A stretch of DNA of 64,000 nt, taken from the NCBI RefSeq assembly GCF_033807575.1, contig NW_026907789.1:496001-560000 (forward strand), written 5' to 3'. Source of the DNA: Cydia pomonella. Lineage: Eukaryota > Arthropoda > Insecta > Lepidoptera > Tortricidae. The notes beneath the pieces were generated by a model. It had not been told where the DNA came from, made no database searches, and was given only the letters and a program-made list of their open reading frames with translations. Position numbers and translations under genes: made by a program. Within the stretch, counting starts at the first letter, position 1. Every line of letters begins with the position of its first letter. This document shows, piece after piece, positions 33,961 to 43,454 of the stretch.

Positions 33961-33981
33961 ATTGCAAACCCTAGCTGCGCG

Positions 33982-34860
33982 CTGCGCTATCTCCCCGCCC
34001 CGCGCGCCCCGCGCCACGTGCTGCCAACCACCTTCGCTTGCAGTTCGTTGCGATTAATTCTATTTACTTTTTGACAAACTTCCGGTGAAAAAAATCTATT
34101 TTTTATTTAGTGCAAATGTAGTGTCTTTAGATAAGTACCGTTTTTAAAATTTTCACGTCTCTCTTAATTTCCCCCGAAGCACAATGTACAAAATAATTAA
34201 AAATACATGTTCCATAATTTGCCCAGGCGTGCAAAGTTAACTGAATGTTTATAATGCTTTAAAAAGCTTAAGTTGAGATTGCACCAACCGACTGACTTAT
34301 CCTCGAGCCGCAATCGAAAAAAAAAATTTTTTTTAGCGTATCATACATTGCACATCTTTTTAATTAAGATATACTATGCACCAAGGTGTTCTCTATACAC
34401 TACTTAGCTTGAACCTAATAGCTTTTAATTTACTCCAAAATTACGGCACTTTATAGTTTATACCTAAAATTTAACGGTCTTCCGTACATAATAGAAACGG
34501 TGCAACTCGGGGGAATCAATCTAGTTGCGCCATCTAACAAATCCAAAAAAAGCACGACTACACGACTTACTTCCATACTTTTTCTTAACTTGACTATACT
34601 ATATGTAAATGGGTTGATTGAGGAATGTATTGAGGAGGATCGACTTGATTGCTTCTTGTCAACTTTGGTAATAAGATTAAGAGTATTATCATTTATCGTC
34701 GGGTGAAAATACGTTAATGCGATACGCAACCACTTACATTGGTTTGCAAGAGAGCGAAATAAGCAACATAAATATTTTTCGTTAAAGTGTTATATTTAGG
34801 GTATATTGGACTAATTTATCATTTAAGCACATTATTATTATTATATATTTTATTTATTTA
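33982..34860. other. No gene recognised; GC-rich start
   Basis: 33982-34040 is strikingly GC-rich (CTCCCCGCCCCGCGCGCCCC) within AT-rich surroundings and may be part of the unique pre-insertion locus. The 92-codon minus-strand ORF at 34451-34729 overlaps a 68-codon plus-strand ORF and has no domain. Confidence 0.35.
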
Positions 34861-35340
34861 TTAAAACACAGTGGTATTAAAAAAAAATCGTAGCCCCGCA
34901 AAACTCAACATTGAGTTTGACTGTGGGGTCGTCAGTCTCTAGTTATGTAACCAAAAATAACTACGTAATACTACTTTACTTTTTACTTTACGTAATACTA
35001 CTTTACTTTTTAAAGTATCTACCATACAAAATACAAATATTTTGTATATAGTTGTAATCATGAAATCCGTTTTATTATTATAATAATTATGTGATCATTT
35101 TCTGTTAATTTTTAATCTGCTTAGAGTGAATTATAGCACATTTTTTGATATTTTAGAAATCGTTAAAAAACGGTTTTTCTCAAAAATGGATATGGCAGAA
35201 ACGTATTCTCAACCGACGTAATAATATAACATACAAACCACTTGAAGATATTGGGAGACGGAATGTAAAGGTGATCCTAATTGCTGAAGGAATAAAATTA
35301 ATAGTAAAGAGTTGACAGTTTTATTGAGTATGTATAGCAA
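34861..35340. other. Unassigned, with a small foldback
   Basis: 34891-34928 contains GCCCCGCAAAACTCAA paired with TTGACTGTGGGG around CATTGAG, a short foldback resembling a lepidopteran repeat. A duplicated TTTACGTAATACTACTTTAC follows at 34960-35010. Confidence 0.4.
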
Positions 35341-35344
35341 TGTT

Positions 35345-35515
35345 TTTTTGCCGGGTTCAAATCCTGGTAAGGGCATTTATTTGTGTGATGAGCATGCACA
35401 GATATTTGTCCCTGAGTCATCGGTGTTTTCTACGCATTGTGTTCATATATTATTTGTATATCGTTGCGTACCTACACCACAAGCCTTATTGAGCTTACTG
35501 TAGGACCTCGACTCG
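35345..35515 (+). mobile_element. SINE family 1, 5'-truncated
   Basis: It starts at the B-box region CGGGTTCAAATCCTGGTAAG and follows the SINE at 10.37 kb through GTGATGAGCATG and CACAAGCCTTATTGAGCTTA. The A box and the tail are lost. Confidence 0.8.
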
Positions 35516-35602
35516 GACTCGAGAATGCCAGCTTGGCATGGTAATAAAAATTTTAATGGTTACAATATATTATTCCTAATTGAATTTTGTTTTGTTTCAG
35601 GT

Positions 35603-35816
35603 AAGATTGGAAAATGCAAAAGAGCTTGCTGTAGATATAGTGGAGAGATGGGACTGTCCAGTTTTTTGTCACTGGGCGTCTGCATCGTCCTGTGTACCAA
35701 GACCCCAAATGAAAAGCTGTGAGACCTAGGTTAAGATGTACTAACACTAGTCTGTATATAACTACCAATATATGGGCAAACTGGCCTGAAATAAAGAAAG
35801 AAATTAAATGAATTAA
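35603..35816 (+). other. Terminal-exon-like segment with polyadenylation signal (uncertain)
   Basis: A pyrimidine-rich tract and acceptor-like TTTTGTTTTGTTTCAG end at 35602. After it, one frame runs 43 codons without a stop (VRLENAKELAVDIVERWDCP, FCHWASASS) to TAG at 35732-35734, and an overlapping frame is also open to 35722. AATAAAG lies at about 35792. Against a host exon: the 3' part (CTAGGTTAAGATGTACTAAC) resembles the retroposon tail near 39.80 kb, so it may be retrotransposon-derived. Confidence 0.25.
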
Positions 35817-35977
35817 AATTAATAAAGGTTATATTCGGTGTCACGCTGCACCAGCGTTAGTGCTGCAGCATTGCTGTTGATTTTGGCATGTATTTACAGC
35901 AATACAGTCGGCAAAAATATTAGCATTGTTTGCTGTAACAACAAGCAAACAATAATTCTAAGATAGTTAGGGTCATC

Positions 35978-36325
35978 AAGGCTCGTAAACCGGTTAAATT
36001 TCCAAACCGTTATCATGTACTTGGCGTAAAACCTTTAAACTTCTGTTTCGTTCGAAAAACCGTTATCTTTTAACCGGTTTATACGAGAGTTGTTCTTGTA
36101 AAATTAACCGGTTTAGAAAAATAAAAACCGGTTTCTTCCTATGACAGTGTCTGTGTTTACATGGCACACCACCAAACCGGCCGGCCGTTTCGTCGCTCGT
36201 CGAATAAACCAGTATTTTTTTAGGTTACAATAAAGTTCTTAAAATGTTCGCGTTCTTATAAGAGTTCGGAAGACCGAAATAAACCGGTATTTACCGGTTT
36301 TTTTATAAACCGGTCACTAGCTTTG
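35978..36325 (+). mobile_element. ACCGG-rich TIR element, uninterrupted copy
   Basis: It begins AAGGCTCGTAAACCGGTTAA and ends TTATAAACCGGTCACTAGC. The interior matches 17.46-17.90 kb in reverse, including TGTACTTGGCG and GTCGAATAAACC. Because it lacks the insertion seen there, it serves as the empty-site reference. Confidence 0.7.
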
Positions 36326-36716
36326 AGTGTCATTCACGATGACGCGCAGATTTGTCAAATACAACCTTAACATGAGAATACGATTCATGGCATGCGTCAT
36401 CGTTAATGACACGATCTATAATAACATTAATAACCTATACCTGTTTAGTAACTTAAACAAAAATACAACATAAATGTTCCTTCAGTAATTTTTACAACGG
36501 CTAATGTACTTACTTTCGTAAAATCCAGCTACTACCAAAAAGTATAACGACTTCAAAAACTCATGCAAAGAAATTAAATGAAACCGATTCTGCTCTAATA
36601 ATTTGACATGGTTTTCATCTCATTTTTATTTCACGCAAACCAATGAGCGTCCGAAATGCCTTAAGAGATGTCTCCAGGATTGTGATTTTTAATTTATTAT
36701 TCTGAAATAGGATGGA
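36326..36716. other. No gene recognised
   Basis: AT-rich; no shared repeat or coding pattern. Confidence 0.4.
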
Positions 36717-37013
36717 TTTTTTTTTATACTACGTCGGTGGCAAACAACCATACGGCCTGCCTGATGGTAAGCAGTCTCCGTAGCCTATGTACACCTGCAA
36801 CTCCAGAGGAGTTACATGCGCGTTGCCGACCCTAACCCCACCCCCCTCGTTGAGCTCTGGCAACCTTACTCACCGGCAGGAACACAACACTATGAGTAGG
36901 GTCAAGTGTTATTTGGTTGCGGTTTTCTGTAAGGTGGAGGTACTTCCCCAGTTGGGCTCTGCTCTAGATCTGGAATGACATCTGCTGTGCTGTGCCCTAC
37001 CACACAAGGCGAT
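36717..37013 (+). repeat. 'GTCGGTGGCAAAC' repeat, long copy
   Basis: It extends the family beyond GCCGACCCTAAC through CTCGTTGAGCTCTGGCAACC, GAACACAACACTATGAGTAG and GTACTTCCCCAGTTGGGCTC to CCTACCACACAA. Same order as at 40.22 and 61.26 kb. Confidence 0.85.
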
Positions 37014-38342
37014 CCCCCATCCCCCATTTGATACCCCAGCTGTCAACAGCGACATTTCTGCCATATCAGATATGTCACTATTGGCAGAACAAGAAGGGCA
37101 TTAATAAGCACTCACGTTGTTGATATTTTTAGTGATCTCTATTATTATAATAAAATAAGGGCTACAGTTGTTTGTTCCTGACCACTCTGTCACGCTTCTA
37201 TTTTTGTCTTTTAGAAAATAAAAAATGAGTACTATTGCATTTCTTTCTAGCTGTAGATTATAATTCACATGAGAAAAATTAATAACTAAATTTCACCCCA
37301 TACAAAAAGCTCCATTTCGTCACATAATGAATAGAATCAGGCGTTACTTTGTGGAAATCCATACTAATTAATACCAAAAATATTACCTTGCTAATCCGCG
37401 AAAAAATAACGTGCTAGTCAATCAGTGCTAACCCGTTATACTTACTTACGTATTTTTACATGCAATTAATGCCACTCTGTTACATTTGTTGGGGACAAAA
37501 AAGCAAACAAAAAAAAAAAACACACCAAGCTACAGCTACCAATAACACGTGAGTTGATATCAGAATCGTGGTCCTAACTGAATTTCATCAACACTAAACA
37601 GTGTGAGCTGGGTCTGGGGCTGGCTCATTGGGTGAGCAAGGTCAAGGTCGGGATCCAAGGGCATCGGTCAAACTTGTCAATTTTTAAGACAGAATCGGCT
37701 CCCGGAATAAATAGGCAAAGATGGCGCACAAAAAGGTTACCAGGAGTTGTTCGATAATGCTCTAAGTTTGCCACCTCAGAGCTGTTAACGCACTAGAAAG
37801 AAAAAGTCGTATGCCCTTGATATTTTAAGTAACGGACGACCTTTTACTTTGTATTTTTAAAATTATGAGATAGAGTGGATACGGGCTTGTGCACAAAATA
37901 GGTCCTTGTTGATTTCATGTTTTTTTATTCGACCAAATTTAAAATCTTGTTAATTTTTCTATTGGCGTTATGAACGTGATGTATATTTATTATAGGCGCT
38001 TTTCTAAAATTTCGTAAAATAGACTCGCTATTTTGAAGTGCGAACTGAAGATTTGTTGTTTAACGAAACCGAGAAAAGTGGGAGATATTTTTCTTACTTT
38101 CGTTCACTGTAGGAAAATACACGTGAGGTCTCCTTATACCGCCCCTACCACAACATGATCTGTCGTGATTTTTTCGTGGACCCCCCCGACCTCCCTCCTA
38201 TCGAACCTCGCGTGATTTGTGCACAATTCCTAAGGCGCGATCAGAAATGGCAAGGGAATCTGCATGAAGTTTGTATCATGCTGTATAGCTTCAAGCCATT
38301 AGAACAAAATTATAATAACAAAGTTTTTATCTCATAGCTTGG
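37014..38342. other. No gene recognised
   Basis: 1.3 kb of unassigned sequence, the longest stretch with no shared repeat between 20 and 60 kb. A C-rich patch at 38180-38210 and short chance ORFs only. Confidence 0.4.
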
Positions 38343-38346
38343 TTAA

Positions 38347-38771
38347 AGGGCTGTCAACACCCAAAGTCCTTGAAATAGATGTTACTTAAACAGTTTTTTA
38401 AGAAAGACTATTTGTTTTATTCAAGTAAGAAAAATATATGTTCATATAAATTCAAAGGCCGTGGTTGTACTCGATACAAGATTGAACTAAATCGGCTCGA
38501 TAGAAAATAATTGCAAAGATTGGTCTTAAAAACACAATTAAACGGTTCTATGTCTTTATTGTTTTGACTTATGGATCTGCAATTAAAATCACAATTTAAA
38601 AACATTTATATCTAAACCGCTAACGAGTAAAATATTACACTAATAATCCACTTTTTTTTAAAAATAATTTTCTTATTATTCCCTTGGCCAGGCCCAGTAA
38701 CATGCGACAGTGCTATCTCATTTACTCCGGTACAAATAGACAGTGTTCGCGCTTTAGGTATTGATAGCCTC
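38347..38771. mobile_element. TTAA-flanked MITE (family C copy 2)
   Basis: 425 bp between TTAA at 38343-38346 and 38772-38775, inverted relative to copy 1. Ends AGGGCTGTCAACACCC and, inverted, GAGGCTATCAATACC. The interior corresponds to copy 1 along its length. Confidence 0.88.
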
Positions 38772-38775
38772 TTAA

Positions 38776-39164
38776 GGATAATTTGGTTATATTTCAATAG
38801 GTACACCGCGTTAATATGCCGCCAAAGTCTACATCAAATACACACAAGGATATAATGATTAATCGATGATAACAAGTAAGCATAATACGTGTTTATGCTA
38901 CCATGAATATTTCAACCTGAGTTATGGACATATGTATATAATTATTTATGTATTTGTATACTTATATATGTATATCGCCACTTGATAAACATTAAACTTT
39001 GCCTTTAAGGACTTTGCGTTTGAATGGAATGACCTACAAGCATGAAAAATATTTGTTGTTTATTTGTTGAACGCATTCAACAACACGAAATCAATCATAA
39101 AATGTGACATCAACAATTTTTTGTAAAACGTATTTGTTAGATACACAAATACAATATTTTTAAG
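38776..39164. other. No gene recognised
   Basis: AT-rich, unassigned. Confidence 0.4.
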
Positions 39165-39270
39165 ATGTAGTCCCAACAGCATTCTAAAGGAAATTGCTAA
39201 TAGGTTCGATTGTCCGATGTTAAAGCACTGGACCGAGCTAATTAAAAGTGTTGCGCAATTTATAATCTTA
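39165..39270 (+). pseudogene. Non-LTR retrotransposon C-terminal remnant
   Basis: The reading SPNSILKEIANRF then LKHWTELI parallels SPNSILSMLADRP...LQRHWMSALI at 31.98-32.07 kb. About 35 codons only, abutting the Helitron-like element. Confidence 0.6.
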
Positions 39271-39711
39271 TACCTTTAAACGAGCAATTCTTGTATATAT
39301 ATATATATTACAGGGATCTCGGAAACGACTCTAACGATTTCGGTGTAATTTGGTATATGGGGGTTTTTGGGGGTAAACAATCGATCTAGATTAGTCTTAT
39401 GTTTGGGAAAACGCGTGTTTTCGAGTTTTCATGCGTTTTTCTTTCGACGCCGAATATGGTCGCTAATTTCGTGTTGCAGGCCACTGTCCGTCTGGTCCAG
39501 CGGGTTAAGACGCGGGCGGCAAGAAACAACCAGTGTTACGGGTTCGAATCCCGCCCGGTGACTAACTTTTGTTTTATATTTTATATGTTATTTGAATTTT
39601 TATTGTTTTAGACAAGTTTAATTTAGTAAAAAAAAGTTAAGATTATCACCTATACACCACCATATTACAATAAATAGTTATAACCGAGCAAAGCTCGGTC
39701 GCCCAGGTACT
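39271..39711 (+). mobile_element. Lep1-like non-autonomous Helitron
   Basis: The 5' side reads ACGAGCAATTC, a (TA)n tract, then TTACAGGGATCTCGGAAACG and GGTATATGGGGGTTTTTGGG. The 3' end has the hairpin ACCGAGC-AAA-GCTCGGT (39683-39699) followed by CGCCCAGGTACT. No TIRs and no TSD, as expected for rolling-circle elements. I recognise this layout from Lep1-type elements. The tRNA-like segment at 39482-39563 lies inside. Confidence 0.75.
39482..39563 (+). repeat. tRNA-like segment inside the Helitron
   Basis: An A-box-like TCTGGTCCAGCGGGTTAAGA and a B box GGGTTCGAATCCC are about 40 bp apart, with CACTG...CGGTGA bracketing the segment. The spacing and boxes are tRNA-like, but the anticodon arm does not fold convincingly. 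A captured SINE head or tRNA pseudogene is the likeliest origin. Confidence 0.55.
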
Positions 39712-39789
39712 ATAGATATATTATATGATGTATCAATGTAGGTATATATATGTTATAAATTAGCTCATCTTGTTTAAATTATATTTATA

Positions 39790-39995
39790 AATACTAACAC
39801 TAGGTTAAGATATTTTCTTGTTGTACTAACACTCTATGGATACATTGTTTGTCCGAAATAAAGACATTTATTATTATATCTCCTTGGATTTCACGAGCCT
39901 ATAAATCCCGGTCTTTTGATAGGCTTGCGTGGGGATATAGATCCAATACGTAGAGGCCCCTTGGAGAGCTTTAATGTCATGTAGAAATTATTATT
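39790..39995 (+). repeat. Two adjoining retroposon 3' tails
   Basis: 39800-39873: CTAGGTTAAGATATTTTC ... GTCCGAAATAAAGAC plus an ATT tail. 39876-39995: TCTCCTTGGATTTCACGAGC, CCCGGTCTTTTGATAGGCTT, then (ATT)n. Both end in simple repeats, like target-primed insertions. Confidence 0.6.
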
Positions 39996-40221
39996 ATTAT
40001 TATTAAGACAAAAAAAAAACAACTGGATCACATTTCCTATTTTAACCTGTATGCTTTCACTTAAGCCCTTATAGGTATTATCAGGGGTAGAAAACCTTTT
40101 ATAAAAGATGCTAAACGATGAGAACCCTCACAACTTTACTCACCGAACGTGACTTAAATTTCTGGAGCATGTTTTTAGAGGATTAAGTTATTGAGTTTCA
40201 TAAATCTTTGTTGCTTTCGTG

Positions 40222-40562
40222 TATTTTTATACTATGTCAGTTGAAAACAAGTTTACGGCCCACCTGATGGTAAACAGTCTCCGTAGCCTATGTACACCTG
40301 TAACTCCAGAGGAGTTACATGCGCGTTTCCGACCCTAACACTCGTTGAGCTATGGCAACCTTACTCACTAGCAGAAATACAACACAATGAGTAGGGTCTA
40401 GTGTTATTTGGCTGCGGCTTTCGGTAAGGTGGAGATACTTCCCTAGTTAAGCTCTGCTCTAATCTGGAATGACAGCCATTGTGCTGTGCCCTACCACACA
40501 AAGCGAGATGACATTCACAAAGCCTCTCTTTTGGACGTAGTTTAAGGATATACCCCACGTCA
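40222..40562 (+). repeat. 'GTCGGTGGCAAAC' repeat, diverged long copy
   Basis: TATACTATGTCAGTTGAAAA, CACCTGATGGTAAACAGTCT, then the full series to CTTTTGGACGTAGTTTAAGG. More diverged than the copy at 61.26 kb. Confidence 0.82.
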
Positions 40563-40654
40563 ATTAAGAACATACCCGAGTGCATTTTCTTCTGCTGGAA
40601 AGGTTAGATTGATTAGTGTAATAACGGCACGGCATGTACAAGCGAAAACATAGC

Positions 40655-40781
40655 TGACAGTCTAAAAGGGACCTTATGGCGATTGGTGCTTACGTCGTTA
40701 TTAGCGGCGCGCCAATACTAATGCGGTACTACGCGACGTAGGCAACGATTGCCATAAGGCATCTTTTGATATGGACTGTCA
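40655..40781. mobile_element. Hairpin MITE 'TGACAGTC'
   Basis: The ends TGACAGTC and GACTGTCA enclose arms with CTTATGGCGATTGGTGCTTA against the inverted CTTATGGCAATCGTTGCCTA. GGCGCGCC lies near the centre. 127 bp, non-coding. Confidence 0.78.
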
Positions 40782-41036
40782 CTAGAGTTCAGATGTGTGC
40801 TTAATCACTACTAGAACTAGAAACCAGACGTTGCCAATTAAAGGTACTTACCCTCTTGAGGGAGTAGTAAAATACACGAAGTTGGAAATGCTTGATTGGT
40901 ATTACAAATACAAAATACAAATAATTTTATTGAAAACAGTACAAGTACAGTGTTAGCACTTAAAGACTAAGGATTAAGGATAAGGAAAAGTTTACAAATG
41001 CCTGAACTAGGAGTTCCTGTGTTTCAGGCAGAATAA

Positions 41037-41460
41037 ATAAAAATAAAATAAAAAGCATTTATTTCGGACAATATCCATAGGTAAAACAACAAACAATCAA
41101 AATATTTACATATAAATTACAAAAAATAAAATAAAAATATGAATTAAATTAAATTAAAATACGGATTAAATTAAATTAAAAATAAGAATAGCACCATATT
41201 AATTAATTTGTAATTATTCACTTAATTATAATTATAAATAGTACACAATAAAATCTGGTAAGGTGATAACTTTAACAAAATAACTTATTGAAGTATTCTA
41301 TATCAAAGTACAGTAAGAAATCATTTTACGGCTATTAGTAAGTTCTCTGTATCATCGTATGTCATTTTTTGAAGGGCGCGTCGTAGAATATTTTTACAAC
41401 CAGCATAGCTAAGTGGGTATAAGTCTAGTTTTGAATTTAACCTGTTGTACAAATAAGGTA
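41037..41460 (-). pseudogene. Non-LTR retrotransposon C-terminus plus 3' UTR
   Basis: On the minus strand about 42 codons (LYNRLNSKLDLYPL, then NILRRALQKMTYDD) end at a stop near 41327. This is the usual 'LYN.L...' tail of insect non-LTR ORF2. A 3' UTR rich in TTAATTTAAT follows, ending CCGAAATAAATGC plus a TTTTA tail at 41037. The terminal 110 bp are shared with the element at 43.46 kb, although the coding tail there is different. Confidence 0.65.
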
Positions 41461-42285
41461 AGGGTATTGAAATTGTGTTATGAAAACGTCTTTTTCTCCA
41501 ATATACCCGGAAATGTTCAGCTTATTGTAGCAAAAATAGTACGGGAAGTTCTTCATTTTGGTCAAGCTGAAATTTAAAAAAATCAAACCATTATTGTCGT
41601 GTTTTAGCGGATGAAAAGTTTTTACTTTTTAAAAAGATATAGTTACTAAGAAAAACGCAAATAGCCAATTAATATAGCCGCGGGCCGCGTCTACGTGACT
41701 CGGTCAGCATCGTTTCAAGGTATAGGATAGAGTGAGATAGTAAACGACTGTCTCGTTCTTTCAAGACCGTCGCGTATAATCGTGCGAATACTGCTTGATA
41801 AAATCTAAGACTATATAATTTTTCTATTTTTTTAAAGATCTCATGCGTGCAAATACAACTTATAGTTCACAATTATATGGAATGGTACTGAATGGCAGAA
41901 TAAGTTGTGCCTTTAATTTTTTTTTAATAATTAATGAGGGAAATTGTATTTGACGTATTTGATGTGAAGTTTACCTTATTTTTACCTTATTTCCTCGCAA
42001 GTTTGGAGAATAGGACTGTATATACCACGGCAGGAACTGCAATTCGTGGATTCGTCTTCTTTGTCGGAGACGAAGAGGAGAAAATCGAAACTCATCCCGG
42101 AATCGCTCTTTTCCGGTCTCTGCAATAATGTACTATTGGCATTAAAAAGGGAGAGAATAACTTGTTATTTTCTAATCTTATTTGATCTTTTTCACTTTTG
42201 ATCTCATTTACTTTTGATCTTATTTACTTTTTATCTTATATTGGTACCACCTTGAAGATTGCCGATAGAAAGGTAATTAGGAAGG
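41461..42285. other. No gene recognised
   Basis: The plus-strand ORF at 41934-42128 (64 codons) overlaps a region without splice or promoter evidence. 42165-42240 has a TTGATCTTATTTACTTT local repeat. Nothing else supported. Confidence 0.35.
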
Positions 42286-42594
42286 AGCGCTGGTGGCCTA
42301 GAGGTAAGAGCGTGCAACTTTCAATTCGGAGGTCGCGGGTTCAAACTCTAACCCCAGCTCGTACCTTCATATTTTGATATTTACCAGTCGCCTTTTGGTG
42401 AAGGAAAACATCGTGAGGAAACCGGACTAATTCCAATAAAGCTTAGTTTACCCTCTGGGCTGGAAGGTCAGATGGCAGTGGCTTTCCTAACCAGTGCCTC
42501 CGCTCATTCTTGGGATTAGTTGCAAAGCGGACCCCAGACTCAGCGAGCCATGGCAAAAATGCCGGGACAACACGAGGAAGATGATAATGATGAG
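42286..42594 (+). mobile_element. SINE family 2, near full length
   Basis: The head AGCGCTGGTGGCCTAGAGGT has A- and B-box regions (GGGTTCAAACTC), then ATATTTACCAGTCGCC, GAAGGTCAGATGGCAGTGGC and a GGAAGATGATAATGATGA tail. Opposite orientation to the copy at 22.35 kb. Confidence 0.9.
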
Positions 42595-43454
42595 AAAGGT
42601 AAATAGGTTAAAATCGTTAGCGAAGATGATATAAAAACAAATATAAAACAGCCCGTGGCAATCAACCTTTCCGTAGCTCAAATAATCGTTCCCCGATACC
42701 GGCATTACCAAGTTAATAGAAAACGTAGTACTATAAAATTGCTTCGTCCAATTTACCTTTTAGAAACAAGGTTAGCTTTAAATACGACCTTAATTAAAAA
42801 CGACGTATTTCCAAAGGAAAACTAAGTAAATTCTGGCATTTTAAGTGACGGCAGAATTTCAAGATAACATCGCAATTCCATTCGATAAATAACGGTGAAG
42901 TGAAATTTAACTGCTTATTTTGGTCGTATTTTTTCTTCATGCGGTGAATTTACGGTATCGTTTTTTGGGGTCTTTATACTCTTTATCGACTTACTTCTTT
43001 GGAAGATGTATTTGACTTTTAAAGAAGTGAAGGTTGTGAGCCCAATGTTTAATACTCCTGATTTTGAGGTGGTCTTCTCCATATACAAGTGCGAGACCCT
43101 CATTTAAAAACTAAGAAGTAGCTCAGGTAAGTTATTACTTATTTTGATTTATAAAGGCTTCATACTTTTGTATTGAAAGTAAAAGTCCCATTTGAAAGTC
43201 CCGTTTACCTCACAGAGTATAATTAATCGTAAAATAAAATACTTCGGTTTGTGAAAATAATATATCTTGAAAGTCTCAGTGGTTATCATTTTTGGAAACC
43301 GCTTTTTCGAGGTCCAGTAGCCATACAACATTAAGCATAATAAAAAAATATTTTTACTAAACATAGTCAAAAATCAACTTTACTTTCTATAATTTAAAAT
43401 CAACATTTTTACGATAGTATCCATAGGTATTCTGTGATAGTTAGGTACTCGAAT
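42595..43454. other. No gene recognised
   Basis: AT-rich; the short minus-strand ORFs at 42915-43370 show no domain. Confidence 0.4.

Larger units (their letters stand above)
27917..33973. mobile_element. hAT-like element of 6,057 bp with perfect 8-bp TSD
   Basis: The left end TAGGGTTTGAGATCCGGATA and the right end (inverted) TAGGGTTTGCAATATCCGAC share a TAGGGTTTG...ATCCG terminus. The flanks are identical: GCTGCGCG at 27909-27916 and 33974-33981. Eight-bp TSDs with a TA-starting short TIR fit hAT elements. The inside is a composite: a small MITE, a decayed RTE, a second TIR pair, and two non-LTR fragments facing each other. No hAT transposase ORF was recognised, so if it moved at this size it did so as a non-autonomous element; the inserts may have come later. 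Confidence 0.75.

Noticed and set aside
34451..34729. 92-codon minus-strand ORF as a gene
   Set aside because: Overlaps a 68-codon ORF on the other strand; no motif or regulatory context.
39482..39563. Functional tRNA gene
   Set aside because: The boxes are present but the anticodon arm is unconvincing and the segment sits inside a Helitron-like element.
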